A DNA stretch of 64,000 bases from Diplonema japonicum (Eukaryota; Euglenozoa; Diplonemea; Diplonemida; Diplonemidae). Location of the stretch: the NCBI GenBank assembly GCA_964019335.1, contig OZ025661.1, forward strand, positions 462,001 to 526,000, read 5' to 3'. The position numbers were made by a program, and so were the translations under genes. The notes beneath the pieces were generated by a model. That model saw only the letters and a program-made list of their open reading frames with translations, made no database searches and was not told where the DNA came from. Shown in pieces: positions 30,737-41,593 of the stretch (position 1 is the first letter of the stretch; every line of letters begins with the position of its first letter).

Positions 30737-31388
30737 TTTTTTTTCTCCTTCTTCTTCCTCTAAAAGACTTTTTTTTTTTTGTGCCCCTTCTTTTTTTCCC
30801 CCCCTAAGTCTCCCTCCCCGAGACCCGCACCTTTTTTTTAATTTTTTTATGGTTGATTATTATTGGGTACGTCGAAAAAAATAAAGGGGGGGGAAAAAAC
30901 AAAAAGGTGTGGGAGCAGGGGGGGGGGGGGGGGGACAATAATGGCCAGTCCCTTTTTTTCCCCCCCACGTAAGTATGTGTTGGAACGAAAAGGGGGTGAA
31001 AAAAAACATACCCCCCCCCCTTCCCCCTCTTTCCACATTTTTGTCAGTGACCCCCTACCCCTAATGGCAAAGCCTTCTCCCGGTAAGTTAACACTGCTTT
31101 ACCTTTTCAGCTTTATGTTTGCATTTTTTTTCTTTTTTTTTTCTCGCGCTCATGGCCTAGTGTCGTCTCCAACTACCTCAGCAAGGGATAAAAAAGAGAG
31201 AGAAAAAATCAAGATAGAGAAGTGCTCGCAACGACTCACCAAACAAAAAAAAGATGTCTTTGAAGGAACCTGCAGTGACAGGATCGCCTAAAAAACAAAA
31301 AACGAAAGAAAAAACACGTGTACGTGGGAGGAGGGATGTCGCATGGTTTGCTCAACATGACCTTCCTTCTAACTTCAACTTTCGTTGC
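30737..31388. other. Homopolymer-rich intergenic region
   Basis: No gene; includes copy C of the dispersed hairpin repeat at its right end. Confidence 0.65.
31251..31295 (+). repeat. Dispersed A-flanked hairpin repeat, copy C
   Basis: Reads AAGATGTCTTTGAAGGAACC, TGCAGTGACAGG, ATCGCCTAAAAAA. It equals copy A (10805) except for one missing G before AACC and a missing ATGT in the loop. The deletion in the loop leaves the stem CCTG/CAGG intact. Confidence 0.6.
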
Positions 31389-32369
31389 TTACAACTTCGA
31401 CCTTGACGAAGGGACCACAGGGGGGAGGCTGTTCTCAAGGAAAGGTAGCATCACAGACGCCACCTGCTCGGGGTCGTCGGAGTGCACATGGTGGCGGGTG
31501 CCTTCACGAAGTGTCACAATTTTAAGGTTGTTGATGGCACCCCTCCGCGCCTCCATGCTCTCCTCCACAACCTGCCTCGCCTTACGAGGCCACTTGGTGT
31601 TGTCGAAATTGTTCGCCGCCAGGATAAGCAGCACAGGGCACTTCACAGCACGCATGAGGTCTTCGTTCTGCTGGATGGAAAGATGCGCCTTTTGTTTCTG
31701 ACCGTAGGTACGTACATCGTGTGTGAAGGTCCACTTACCGTTAGAGAGTTGCTTGGCGTGTCTTTTGGCGATGTTGGTGGAGGTGGCCTTCGATTTGGGG
31801 AAGATAGGGTTCTTGTAATTGTGCATCACCAGCGCTTCGAAGGAGTCGAACACTTTAGGCTCCTTGGCAGAGTTCCTCATGTCTTGTTCCCTTGACAGCT
31901 TCAGGGTGTCTGCTGGGGATGTGAACACGTTGTGGTACCACACCCCGCTGAGGGACAGCATCTTCGACTCGCACACGACAGCAGTGCTGAACAACTCGGG
32001 GAAGGCTGCTGCGCAGGCGAGGGCAATACCACCACCCCGCGAGTGCCCCACAATGGTGCAAGGCTTGCTATCCCACCCAATCGCATGCAAAATGTCCGGC
32101 ACCATTGCCACCTCTTCAAAATCGTTGTAAGTACTGTACGCAGGGAGGTGCTGCGTCAGCCCGCATCCAGGGGGGTCAACTGCAATGACGTCATACCCCC
32201 CCCGTGCGAGGATCGGCCCCAGGTTGTCGAATGACCCTGCGTTGTCCAACCACCCGGGGTAGCAGAACATACGCCTGCACTCCGAGTCCGTGCTGAGCGT
32301 CCATCTCTTCATGGCAACACGGAACCCAGAGCGGATTGTCACCGCAAAGTCCATCTCTTCAACACTCAT
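31389..32369 (-). CDS. Alpha/beta-fold serine hydrolase (SERHL-like)
   Basis: Single exon of 326 residues. The fold is shown by FCYPGWLDNAGSFDNLGPIL (oxyanion-hole region and helix A), VIAVDPPGCGLT, the nucleophile elbow GHSRGGG (Ser at about 125), PVLLILAANNFDN, and a late HHVHSDDPEQVA with the likely catalytic His. The general pattern is closest to the serine-hydrolase-like (SERHL) branch of epoxide-hydrolase/haloperoxidase relatives. No signal peptide is seen, so the protein is probably cytosolic or peroxisomal; the last residues (SRSKL) end in SKL, a classic type 1 peroxisomal import signal. Start MSVEEMDF at 32369 follows a pyrimidine tract and AG at 32377-32376. The substrate cannot be told from sequence. 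Confidence 0.8.
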   Translation of the reverse strand: MSVEEMDFAVTIRSGFRVAMKRWTLSTDSECRRMFCYPGWLDNAGSFDNLGPILARGGYDVIAVDPPGCGLTQHLPAYSTYNDFEEVAMVPDILHAIGWDSKPCTIVGHSRGGGIALACAAAFPELFSTAVVCESKMLSLSGVWYHNVFTSPADTLKLSREQDMRNSAKEPKVFDSFEALVMHNYKNPIFPKSKATSTNIAKRHAKQLSNGKWTFTHDVRTYGQKQKAHLSIQQNEDLMRAVKCPVLLILAANNFDNTKWPRKARQVVEESMEARRGAINNLKIVTLREGTRHHVHSDDPEQVASVMLPFLENSLPPVVPSSRSKL

Positions 32370-32442
32370 TTTTGCCTGAATGTGAATGAAAAAAAAAAAG
32401 AAAAAAAAAAAAAAAGGAACACAATTTGAAAACAATATACAT

Positions 32443-33273
32443 CTACATAAAAGGCCGTCTGCGTCGGAGCGAAGCGGGGTAGACATGGGGAAGGCTGTCC
32501 TCCCGTCGAATGGAGTTGTGCTGGCAGGTGAAGTGGTACAACGGCACACTCCAGCGGAGGTGGTTGGGGTGAACAAACGAATCGACGATACGGCTGAGAA
32601 TGGTGTACGTGATGTTGGTGATCTTCACGGCATCCAGCGACTTCGGGTGCTTGCCTAAAGTGAGGTTCGTGGTTGCCGTGAGCACAGGTGGCGTAGGCAG
32701 TGTGAATGCAAACTGATGAGTATCCATGTGTGTGCCCCACTTCAACCTTAAAGGCAGGTCAATGCGTACATCCGACACACTTAGCTCAACCGGTATCACC
32801 ACATGGCCTACACCATTCACACCTATCGGGTAGTCTGCAGAGCATATGAAGCCTAGATCCCCTTCTCCATCTTCTCCTCCGTATGTCATTTTTGAGTTGA
32901 AAATGACGCTGCCGTCGTCGCAGCCTGTGACTGTAATGTCGCCCAAGGATGGTATCTCCCCTCCTAGTTGGAATTCTTTGATTGTGAATTTCCCACCTTT
33001 TGGGAACATTTTCTGGACTTTGCCCTCCAGGAGTGCGGCCAAACGTGTGTCGCCTAGCTGGTCCAGGTAAACATGTTTTAGTTGCTCCACCACAGGCATC
33101 AGCCATTCGCATGTTTCTGCTTCGTTGGATTGTTCGATTCTGCCGTGAACCGGGTTTAGTCTGAACACCGGTGCCTCTCTTGAGCTTTTCAACAGAAATA
33201 TCCTCACCACCGCCACCATCACCGTACCACTGGCTAAAAAGAAAACAGCCACCATCAGTAATGCTTGCCACAT
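32443..33273 (-). CDS. SMP-domain lipid-transfer protein with N-terminal membrane anchor
   Basis: Single exon of 276 residues. An N-terminal hydrophobic segment (about 4-27, MWQALLMVAVFFLASG) is followed by a domain with the SMP (synaptotagmin-like, mitochondrial, lipid-binding) pattern: ETCEWLMPVVEQLKHVY, LGGEIPSLGDITVTGCDDG, DLGFICSADY, VVIPVELSVSDVRIDLPLRL and ITNITYTILSRIVDSFVHPN. Known members (MMM1, TEX2, extended synaptotagmins) carry lipids at ER contact sites. The short size and single N-terminal anchor recall MMM1 of the ERMES complex, but this is not decisive. The stop is 73 bases from the start of the hydrolase gene, the shortest type of gap in this cluster. Start MWQALLM at 33273, directly after an A run. 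Confidence 0.65.
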   Translation of the reverse strand: MWQALLMVAVFFLASGTVMVAVVRIFLLKSSREAPVFRLNPVHGRIEQSNEAETCEWLMPVVEQLKHVYLDQLGDTRLAALLEGKVQKMFPKGGKFTIKEFQLGGEIPSLGDITVTGCDDGSVIFNSKMTYGGEDGEGDLGFICSADYPIGVNGVGHVVIPVELSVSDVRIDLPLRLKWGTHMDTHQFAFTLPTPPVLTATTNLTLGKHPKSLDAVKITNITYTILSRIVDSFVHPNHLRWSVPLYHFTCQHNSIRREDSLPHVYPASLRRRRPFM

Positions 33274-34049
33274 TTTTTTTTTTTTTTTTTTTTGCTACTC
33301 TTCCCCTCCCCCTCCCCCCTCCCTTGAGTGGTTTTTTTTTTTTTAAGTTGTTTTTTTTTTTTGAAACAAAAAAGGTTGTGGTAAAACTAAACAAGTGAAA
33401 AATAAAATAAAAAGAGTAACGGGGGGGGTTGAAAAAAAAGAGAAAAAAATGAGGAAGAAAAAAAAAAAGGAACGAGTGAAAAGAAGAAGAAAAAAAAAGT
33501 ATTTTGAGTAAAATCTAAGTGGACAGGGAGGGAAGAGACGGGAGACCTAAAAAGAAGAAAGGGAGCGTCGGACGGCCCCCAAAAAAAAAAACTGGGTGGG
33601 GTGTGAAAAAGAAATGAAAAAAGTAAATGAAGGGAGTAAAGGGCTTGGGGGAGGTGTGGGTGCGTGTGAAAGGAAAAAGAGGTACTATTGATAAAAGAAA
33701 CACTAACAAAAATCAAAAATAGAGGGCAAGGGGGTAAGAAAATAAAATAAAATAAAAAGCTTTGGGCGCACAGGGCGGGGGTAATTAAGAAATCTTCGTT
33801 GCAGTCCAGTGATCATAATTTCCCTCATTTTCTCAGCGGAAGAAAAAAAAAAGGAACGGTTTGTGTTTAACAGTAATACTTCTTAGCAGAAAAAAAAGGG
33901 GGGGGGGGCGTAAAGTAAAAAATCCATTTTTTTTCTTGATCTTTTTTTTTTTCAAGCAAATTATTTCTTTCATTATTTTGAAAATCTAAACAAAAAAAAA
34001 AAAAAAAAAAAAGAAGCAGTTTCAGTTCCAGTAAAAAATTGTCCTACAC
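33274..34049. other. Homopolymer-rich intergenic region
   Basis: Mostly purine-rich on the plus strand; no gene or RNA recognised. Confidence 0.65.
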
Positions 34050-34124
34050 CTATTCCTTGGCCCCTCGGCCACCAGCCTTCATAACTTCATCGATGAGGAG
34101 AAGCTGAGTCGCAATCACGGCACT

Positions 34125-34165
<41 letters not shown>

Positions 34166-35807
34166 CCATCATACGTAGCTTCCAGCTGCTGTCTCTTCAC
34201 CCTGAAGTTGTCAACAACACCAGCGGCAACAGGGTCAGTCACGCAACCCGACTCCAGGTCCAGGCCAAAGCGGCTCTCGGTACCATAGCCCTCCCTCTGG
34301 TTCCTGAGGAGAGTGTGCCTAAGAGCGGGGGCAGCACCGCCCTCAGCTGCGCTCTCCGCCAGCACCTTGGGCACACCCATGAGGGCGTCACCGAAGGCCT
34401 TCACACAGGGGGTGAGCTCGTTCTTCACCTCCTCCTTGTCAGCGAAGTGGTCCAGGTGCACCTTGCACGCCGACTCGAAGTCCCCAGCACCCGCCACCAC
34501 ACACCCGTCCTCGATCGCGTTCCTCACTGCCCTCAGCCCATCCCTCACAGCTTCCTTGATCTGAGCGATGGTGTGGTCGTTGGGTCCTGTGCAGTGTCAC
34601 CCCATGCCCATGCCCTTTCATACCCTTCAGCAGGATGGTCCCCGAAAGGGGAGTCTTCGGCTTCTCGATGAACGTGTACTTCTCGTCACCTGTTGTTCTG
34701 TACTGTTAACAAGTAAAGCATACCCAGCACGTGTTCGTGCACCAACTCGGCCCACCCCAAGTGCGACTCGTTCAGATCGTCGAAGTGGTTGACGGCCTCC
34801 CCACCGCAGCACAGGGCGATCCTCTCCATGTTCCTCCTCTTGGCCCTGCGGAGCCCCAGAATGCCGTTCCTCGCCAGGATGTCCAGGGACATGGGGTCAA
34901 TTCCCTTCTGGTTGATCACGACAAGATTTTTGCCGGAGCCCTCAGGGCACAGCTTGTTCTTCAGCTCGACGATGGCGTGGCAGCGGGAGTCGACGGTCTT
35001 GCGCTCGGCGTTGGCCATGGCCTCCTTCTGGTCCGCTGTTTTGTAGTAGAATCCGGAGTTGAGTTCAGACTTCTCGTACTCGAGGGACACGTTGCAGGTG
35101 AGGATGTAGCAGTTCTCGACGTACCTGGGCATCTCGGGGTGCCTGCCACCGTGGTCGAGCACGAGGCCGGGGATGAACTTGGTCTCGGAACCGAGCTTGT
35201 GCTTCATGTGCATGATCTCGACCATGTGGAGGTCGATCTGCTCCTCGGGCCTGCGGATGGTGAGCACGGCATCAACGATGTTGACTGCGAGCTTCTCGAC
35301 GAGCTCCGGCTGGATCTTGGTGGAGAGGGACGACCTGGCGATGGTGTCAAGCATCTCCCTCTCGTTCTCGGGGGTGATGGGGATCTTTCTGGATTCGAGG
35401 AACTTGATGGCCTCGTTGGCGGCAAGGTCGAACCCCTCAGCAATGGTACGGGGGTGGATGCCCTCGGCGACAAGTTCATCCGCATGCGTCAGCGCCTCGC
35501 CGATCATGATCACGGTGCTGGTGGTGCCGTCGCCTGTCTCGTCGTCCATGGCCGTGGACGCCCTTGCAATGAGAGCGGCTGTCGGGTGCTGTATCTGCAT
35601 CTCACCAAGCAGCACGCTTCCGTCCTTCGTCATCTTGATCTGCCCCGCACCCCCCACCAACATCTTCATGGTGCCCATCGGGCCCAGGTTCGTCCTCAAA
35701 ACATTCATCAGACCTTTCGCCCCGCTGATGCTGAAGTGCATGGCGGCCCTGCCCTGGACGGAGGCCCCGTTCGGGTTTAAATATTGCATTGCTGTTGTTG
35801 ATGCCAT
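34050..35807 (-). CDS. CCT6: Chaperonin CCT subunit zeta
   Basis: Four exons (35807-34724, 34689-34624, 34586-34175, 34122-34050) give 1635 nt and 544 residues, close to the usual 530-540. It starts with AMQYLNPNGASVQGRAA, typical of the zeta subunit. The ATP site is intact: NLGPMGTMKMLVGG, the GDGTTS loop (catalytic Asp) and, in the C-terminal equatorial part, DDGCVV/GAGDFE-type sequence and VTDP. The end AVIATQLLLIDEVMKAG is the conserved final helix. CCT is the cytosolic hetero-oligomeric chaperonin that folds actin and tubulin. Introns are 34, 37 and 52 nt; the last contains a 39-base T-run interval (plus strand). The start is fixed by family length and a purine-rich leader. Confident assignment. 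Confidence 0.95.
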
Positions 35808-36751
35808 TTTTTTTCTTTTTTTTCTTTTCCCTCTTAAATTCCTCGATTTTCTGGGGGGAGGGGGGCGGTTAAGAAAGAAAAATTCAGAATGATAGGAAAG
35901 GGAGCAAACGATTTTCAAAATAAAAAAGATAAAGAAAGACTAACAAGGCCTCGTGCTGCACACGTACATTACAATGAAAGGGATGGAATAAAAAAGAGGG
36001 AGGGGGAGGGAGATACATATGGAGAACAGAAAGGTCCCCCCCCCCCCCCCATCTCATATCTCCACACTTCTTCGCACACCTAAAGAAGAAGAAAAATAAA
36101 AAAGGGGGAGGGAAGATCAGGGTGTTGTGCGGTTTCGGAAAACAAGCAATCAAGATAAGAATATTTACCCCCTCCTCCTTCTTTTCTCTCCCAGAAAAGA
36201 TAGAAGCAGATGGCTTCTTCACACCCTCCTTAAGAAGGAAAAAAAAAAAAAAAAGAGAGAAGGGAACTGTCAACCACGTAGATTGGCACGGTGCTCAAGA
36301 GTTAGGTGCGAGGAACTCCTTTTTTTTCACACAATAAAAAGAAGAAAAAAAGAAAAGGATGGCAGAAAAGGATAGAAAGACTTTAAAGTGAGAGTAACGT
36401 GAAACATACAGCAGGTCACGGGTGTTATTATAATACATATTATTTTTCCCCCCCCCTTCTCTTTCTATTGTCTATCCTCTTTTCAAAGCTAACGAGAAAA
36501 GAACGATTTTACTCCCTCACCCTCTCCCTCTCTTTTCAATTCTAATAACAATAACGAGGACGCAGTGTCCATACGTCGCTCCCCTCAAGGGGATAGGAAA
36601 GTACAAAAACAAAAATTAAATTCAAAGAAAAAAAAAAAAGAGCTGTACACACGAGAGGGATATTTTATTTTATTTATTATTTTTTTTTGTTTTTTCCCCT
36701 GCGACGTCTCCACTACTTTCTATTTAACTACACGGGCCGAGGCTCCTGTGC
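35808..36751. other. Homopolymer-rich intergenic region
   Basis: No gene seen; short A, C and T runs with a few patches of mixed sequence. Confidence 0.65.
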
Positions 36752-39700
36752 TTACATTGAGGAGGCGAAGGAGCGGTGGGTGCTTGGAGAGGGTGAGGGC
36801 ACATGGGATGATTTGTAAGGAGAAGGAGAACGAGTTGGAGAGGCTGAGAAAGACGATGTCTGCACTGGACGGCCATAGGACACCCTGCCTGCAGCGTGGA
36901 TTGCGCGCCTCACGGGAGCTTTAACTACACCTGTCTCTGCAGGAGAGGCAGCGAATTTCCTTGGTACAGGGGACCTTGCACCTCCTGGTGATGGCGACCT
37001 TGAAGGAGACCGCATGGACGCCCTGCTTGTCGACAGTGACAAACGAGAAGCTCCCAAGAAGCTGTTCCCAGGGCTCGTGCTGAACCTCTGTCCAATGCCC
37101 AACCCTATTCCTTTCTTCGCAAGTTCCCCGCTTTCCTTCTGGTCTAGGATGTGCTTCAGCAGGTATGCCTCCTTCTCTGTCTCGCGCACCCTGTCGCTCA
37201 TTTCTTTCACCGTCCCTGTCTTCTTCTCCAAGTCTCTTTTGTAACTATTCAGCTTCTCCTCCAATAATGTCGCCCTTGCCTCTGCCCTTTCCTTCTCGCT
37301 TTTTTTCTTCGCCAGGTCCTTCCTGTACTTCGCCTCTGCTGAACGGATCTCTTTGTTCTTCTTGGCCAGCTCCATGTTCAGCTTCCTGTTTGCCGCCACC
37401 TCCATCTTCTGCCCTTCAATAAGCCTCTGCTGCTTGCCTTCAAGACCCTTGGCCTTCCTCTCCATGTTCGATGCCCTGTTCTTGAAAGTGCTCAGCATTT
37501 TCAGCTCTTTCTCCTTCCCTTGAACGTCTTTGCTGCGCGACTTCAACCCCTCGTAGTTCTTCGTCAGCCTGTTCTTCTCGATAAGTATTTTTCTCTGCGC
37601 GGCACGGAGATCGCTGACACGTTTGGTGTTTTCCTCCAACTCGGTACGTGCCTGCTGCAGGTCGTGGACGCTTGTCTTGCATTCAGTTGACAGCTGTCCG
37701 CACTTCTTGGTCTGAGCCTCTGACAGCATCACAGCAGTCTCGTGTCTGTCAGCGAGGATCTGCAGCTCTCGTTCCATCTGTTGTGTGTTGTGTTGTTGTT
37801 GTGTGCAGTACCTCAGCTATCGTGTCGATTGAGTTCTGCAGCTGCTCCTTCGTCAGCTCCACCTCGTTCTGTGCAGTGTCGTGCCATGTGTCGCGGTGCA
37901 TACCTCCAGATGCTCCTTCATATCCAATGAGACTGCTACTTCCAGCTCGTCTTGCAGTTTTTGCAGCTCATCTTTCAAGTTGCAAGCCAGTTCTTTCTCC
38001 GCGGCCATCTCACCTTCTGCTTCTTCGAGGCGTCTCAAGAGTTTCTCCTGTTCGGCTTTTGCTGCTGCGGTTTCCTGAACTTGCTGCAGGTAGGCAGCCT
38101 GTAACTCTTCAAGCTGCTTGCGCAGTTCAATGACTTCGCTCCGCGAGCCACGCAGGGAGTCCCTCTCACACAGTGCTTCCGAGAGTGTTTCTTCCATTTG
38201 CCGCTGCACCCTCTTGTGCTCTTCTTCCTCTTCATGCCGTTTCGCAGATGTCGCTTTGAGCTTCACTTGTAGCTTTTCGTTTTGTTCCTCGACCTGCTGC
38301 CGGGTCTCGCCTTCGCTGGCGAGCTTTGCCAGCTGTACTTCCATGTCCATCGAGTGCTCTTCGATCTTGAAGGCCTTCTTTTTGATTTCTTGCAAGCTGC
38401 ACTCTTTCTCCTTCATATCGTACTGCAAGTTCTCGAAGGCCATCTGAGTGTCATCCTTCTCTACTGCGCTGATCTCAGCCTCCTGCTTCCAGTTAGCAGC
38501 GGAGGCAGTCACCTGCGCCAGCTTCGCCTTCAGCAGCTCGTTCTTCTGCTGCAGCTCTGAACGCTTCTTCGACTCTGCAGCCTGCCTGTCACGTACCTCT
38601 TCGATCTCGCGGTGCAGCTGTGTGTTCTCTTCCTTGCGCATCTTCTTCTCCTTCTGCAGCACTTTCTCTAATTCAAGTATCTTAGCATTCTTTCCATTCA
38701 CGGCAGACTCTGCGCTTGTTGCCCGCTCCTCTGCTTGCCTTAAACCTTCTTCGAGATAAATGATCTCGGAGTGCGCTGTCTCCTTCACTTCCTCTGCTGA
38801 CTGCAGCTTGCGCTTCAGTTGCCTCACGTGCTGTGCCTCTTCATCTGCCTTCCTTTCGATCAGTTCTGCCTCTCTCTGTAGCTCCTTCGCTTGCGTCTCT
38901 CGTTCTTGGGCCAGTTTTTGGTATTTGTCTGCCACCTTTTTGGCCTCGTCACGATCGTAGCGCATTGCCTCTTTCTCCGATTTCAGTGCGTGCGTCGCTA
39001 CCAACACACGCTCTAGGTCTGCATCCTTCTCGGCCAGCTCCTTCTCAACAACTCGCAGATTCGCCACCAGCTGCTTCTTCACGAGGTCGGTTTCTTTTAG
39101 CTCTGTAGCCATGTCTTCGACTTGTTCTGCCAAGGTGCCGATCTCGTGTGTGAGGGTCTCTTCTTTTTGTCTCAGTTCGTCCCTGCCTTGAATCGCTGTC
39201 TCCAGCTCGTTCTTGATGTCTCGCAGCTCAGCACGCCTCTCGGCCAAGTCGTTCTCTGCCACGCGTGACTTTTGCGTTGTACGCTGCAGGGCTTCCGTGT
39301 TGTCAGTCAACTGCTGCTCCAGCCTACGGGACTGCTCCGTGGCCTTCTTGATATCGGCCTGCAACGTCTTCTCCAAGAGTTCCTTCTCGTGTTGCGCCTT
39401 CATCATATCAGCTTGAAGCTGCCTCCCCATAGAGTCCTTGTCATCTTGCACTTTTCTAATAGCATCTTCCAGCTGTTCCCTCTCCTCGGTGGCGCGCATG
39501 GTTTCGGTGTGAAGGGTTCTCTCCAATTGGCTTTTGTCTTCTTGTGTCCTTCTGATATCCTCTTCAAGACGTGTCCGCTCTTCCCTGGCCCGTTCAGCAT
39601 CGGCTTGGAGTGTTGTTTCTAAGTAAGCCTTATCTTCCTTCACTCTATGGATGCTCTCCTCCAAAAACGCCCGTTCTTCCTGTGCTTGTCTTGCCTCGGC

Positions 39701-41593
39701 GTGGAGTTTCTTCTCCATAAGAATCTTTTCGTCTTGCGTTTGTCTGATGCTCTCTTCGAGGAGTTCTCTGTCGTGCTGTGCTCTCGTCTTGTCTTCCTCA
39801 AGGGCCTTCTCCATGCGAGCCTTGTCGTTCTGCAACCGCAGGATCTCTCGCTCAAGCGTTTCCTTCTCCTGTTTAGCTCTCTTCACGTCTGTCTGCAGCT
39901 CGTGCTCCAACTTCTCCCTGTCCTCCTGTGCCGCTCTGATGTTTGCCTCAAGTTGCGCGCGTTCTTTTTTTGCCTTCCTGGAATCTTCCTCAAGTGCCTG
40001 TTCCAAAGACTCCTTTTCCTCCTGCACACCTCGTATGTCTGTCTCGAGGCGTATCCTTTCTCGTTCTACTCTCTCAATGTCTCCTTGCAAGGTCGCTTCC
40101 AATCTCTCCTTGTCCTCTTGCGCTTTTCTAATGTCTTCCTGAAGAGATCTTTCCAGCCTGATTCGCTCGTTTTCTGTTGCTTCACGTAGTTGGTGCTCCC
40201 TCTTGATCTCCTCCTGCAGCACGTCGTACTGCCCGCGGACCTCGTTCAGGTTAGCCATCGACATCATCGCCTCGTCCTCCTTCTGCTTCAGTTCCTTCGC
40301 CAGCGACGACAGGTCGTCTTCCACGGCCTTTAGATTGGACTTTTCGTTTTCCAGCTGGCTCTTGATGGTCTGCGCCTCTTTCTTCCATTGCCGCTCCTTA
40401 TTTCTGTTCTCGCTGATCTGCTTCTCCAAAGAGGTAATCTCAGTCTGATGTGTCTCGTTCAGATTGGCGATCGTCTGCTCGAAGACGATTTTCTTCTCCT
40501 TTGCCACAGCACGCTGTTTCATGAGCTCGTTCGCCTGCCTCGTGATCTGCACGTTCTTAGCAACGGAACCGAACTTCAACGTGCACCGCGTCTCGTCTTC
40601 GTCGCTGCGGTCAGAGGAACAGCAGCAGATGAGCGCGAAGAAGGAGTTGGTGAGGGTCTCCTTCAAGTACATGGTGAGGATGTTCTCTCGGAAGGGGATC
40701 ACTTTGTCGTTCTTTGAAAGACCTTCCATTACCCTGCCCAGAGTGGTGAGCGCCATGTTGATGGCCTTACCTTCTTCGAACACGGAACCCGAAGCTTTGG
40801 TTCTGTGTGCACGCTCGCTTCCAGCGAGATCCACTATGAGCAGCGTGGATTGGATGTCCGCACCGTCGCCGCCTCGCTTCGTGATGGTGAGGAAGTACAT
40901 TGTGTGGGAACGCGAGGAACGGTCGTTGAGCGCGTGTGCGTTGGTGGCACGCCACCTGTTGCCTTTCTTCACCAGCTGTACAGCCTCCGCTGCCGTTTTG
41001 ATGGTGATGTACTTCTTCGGAAGGGAGTCCATCCCCTTGTTCTTCACGTTGAGCGCATCGCCGTGTTTGGAGTCCTTCCCACCGCCTAGCAGGTCGTACA
41101 CAGAGTCAAGGTAAATCTGCAGGTACGAAATTTCGATTTTGAGGGAGGCACCTGGTTGTTTTTCAAGTTCCTCTGCCCAGTCGAAGCATGCTTGCGTGGC
41201 GCGTGGCAGCATGTTGGACACAGTGTGTGTCTTCCCCGACCCTGTCTGCCCGTAGCATAGGATGGTGGCGTTGTACCCCTCTCGGAGCTTGGGCGACGCC
41301 TCGTTCCACAAGGATTTGAAGAGCTCGTCCTCTTTCGTTTGCATGCCGAAGACGTTGGCGTACTTGTACTTCCGCTCTTCCTGGTCTGCTCTGCCGTCGT
41401 GGGTTTCCGTCCTGGTGTGCAGGGTGAGCTCTCCCTTGTCCCCGATATCTAGCATCAAGGCCTCTCCGTTTGTTCGCTGCGGTGCGAACCTCGGGCAGAC
41501 AAACACCGCATCTTGCTTCTCTTCCTTCAGAGAAGACAGGTCCACCGTCCTTGGCGGCACAGCACCCCCGTTACGCGGCCTTCTCTGGAACAT
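36752..41593 (-). CDS. Giant coiled-coil kinesin
   Basis: Three exons (41593-37904, 37868-37812, 37777-36752), all at codon boundaries, give 4773 nt and 1590 residues. The motor is N-terminal (about 25-355): P-loop GQTGSGKT (115-122), switch I NDRSSRSH, switch II DLAGSE, and the LTTLGRVMEGL and FRENILTMYLKETL helices. It is too diverged to place in a named kinesin family. From about 360 to 1470 the chain is one continuous coiled coil. Residues about 495-735 inside it are tandem copies of a 32-residue unit. The C-terminal 120 residues are Ser/Pro/Arg-rich (SRSPSPGG, SASPTRSPSPYK), a likely phosphorylation and microtubule-binding tail. A leader AG at 41601-41600 after a T-rich tract marks the likely 5' end. 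Probable role: crosslinking or transport along microtubules over a long span. Confidence 0.85.
39385..40112 (-). repeat. Tandem 96-bp (32-residue) coiled-coil repeat in the kinesin
   Basis: At least seven full units and an eighth partial one, each reading roughly LExxLxxDxxRAxxER, then xxLEExIRxxQEDKxx. Units keep exactly 32 residues without gaps but have diverged in sequence. Each unit splits into an 18- and a 14-residue half, each starting with L/M-E. Confidence 0.8.

Noticed and set aside
34731-35780. 349-residue plus-strand frame opposite CCT6
   Set aside because: It is the antisense shadow of a confidently identified chaperonin gene; the high GC content of exons creates long opposite frames.
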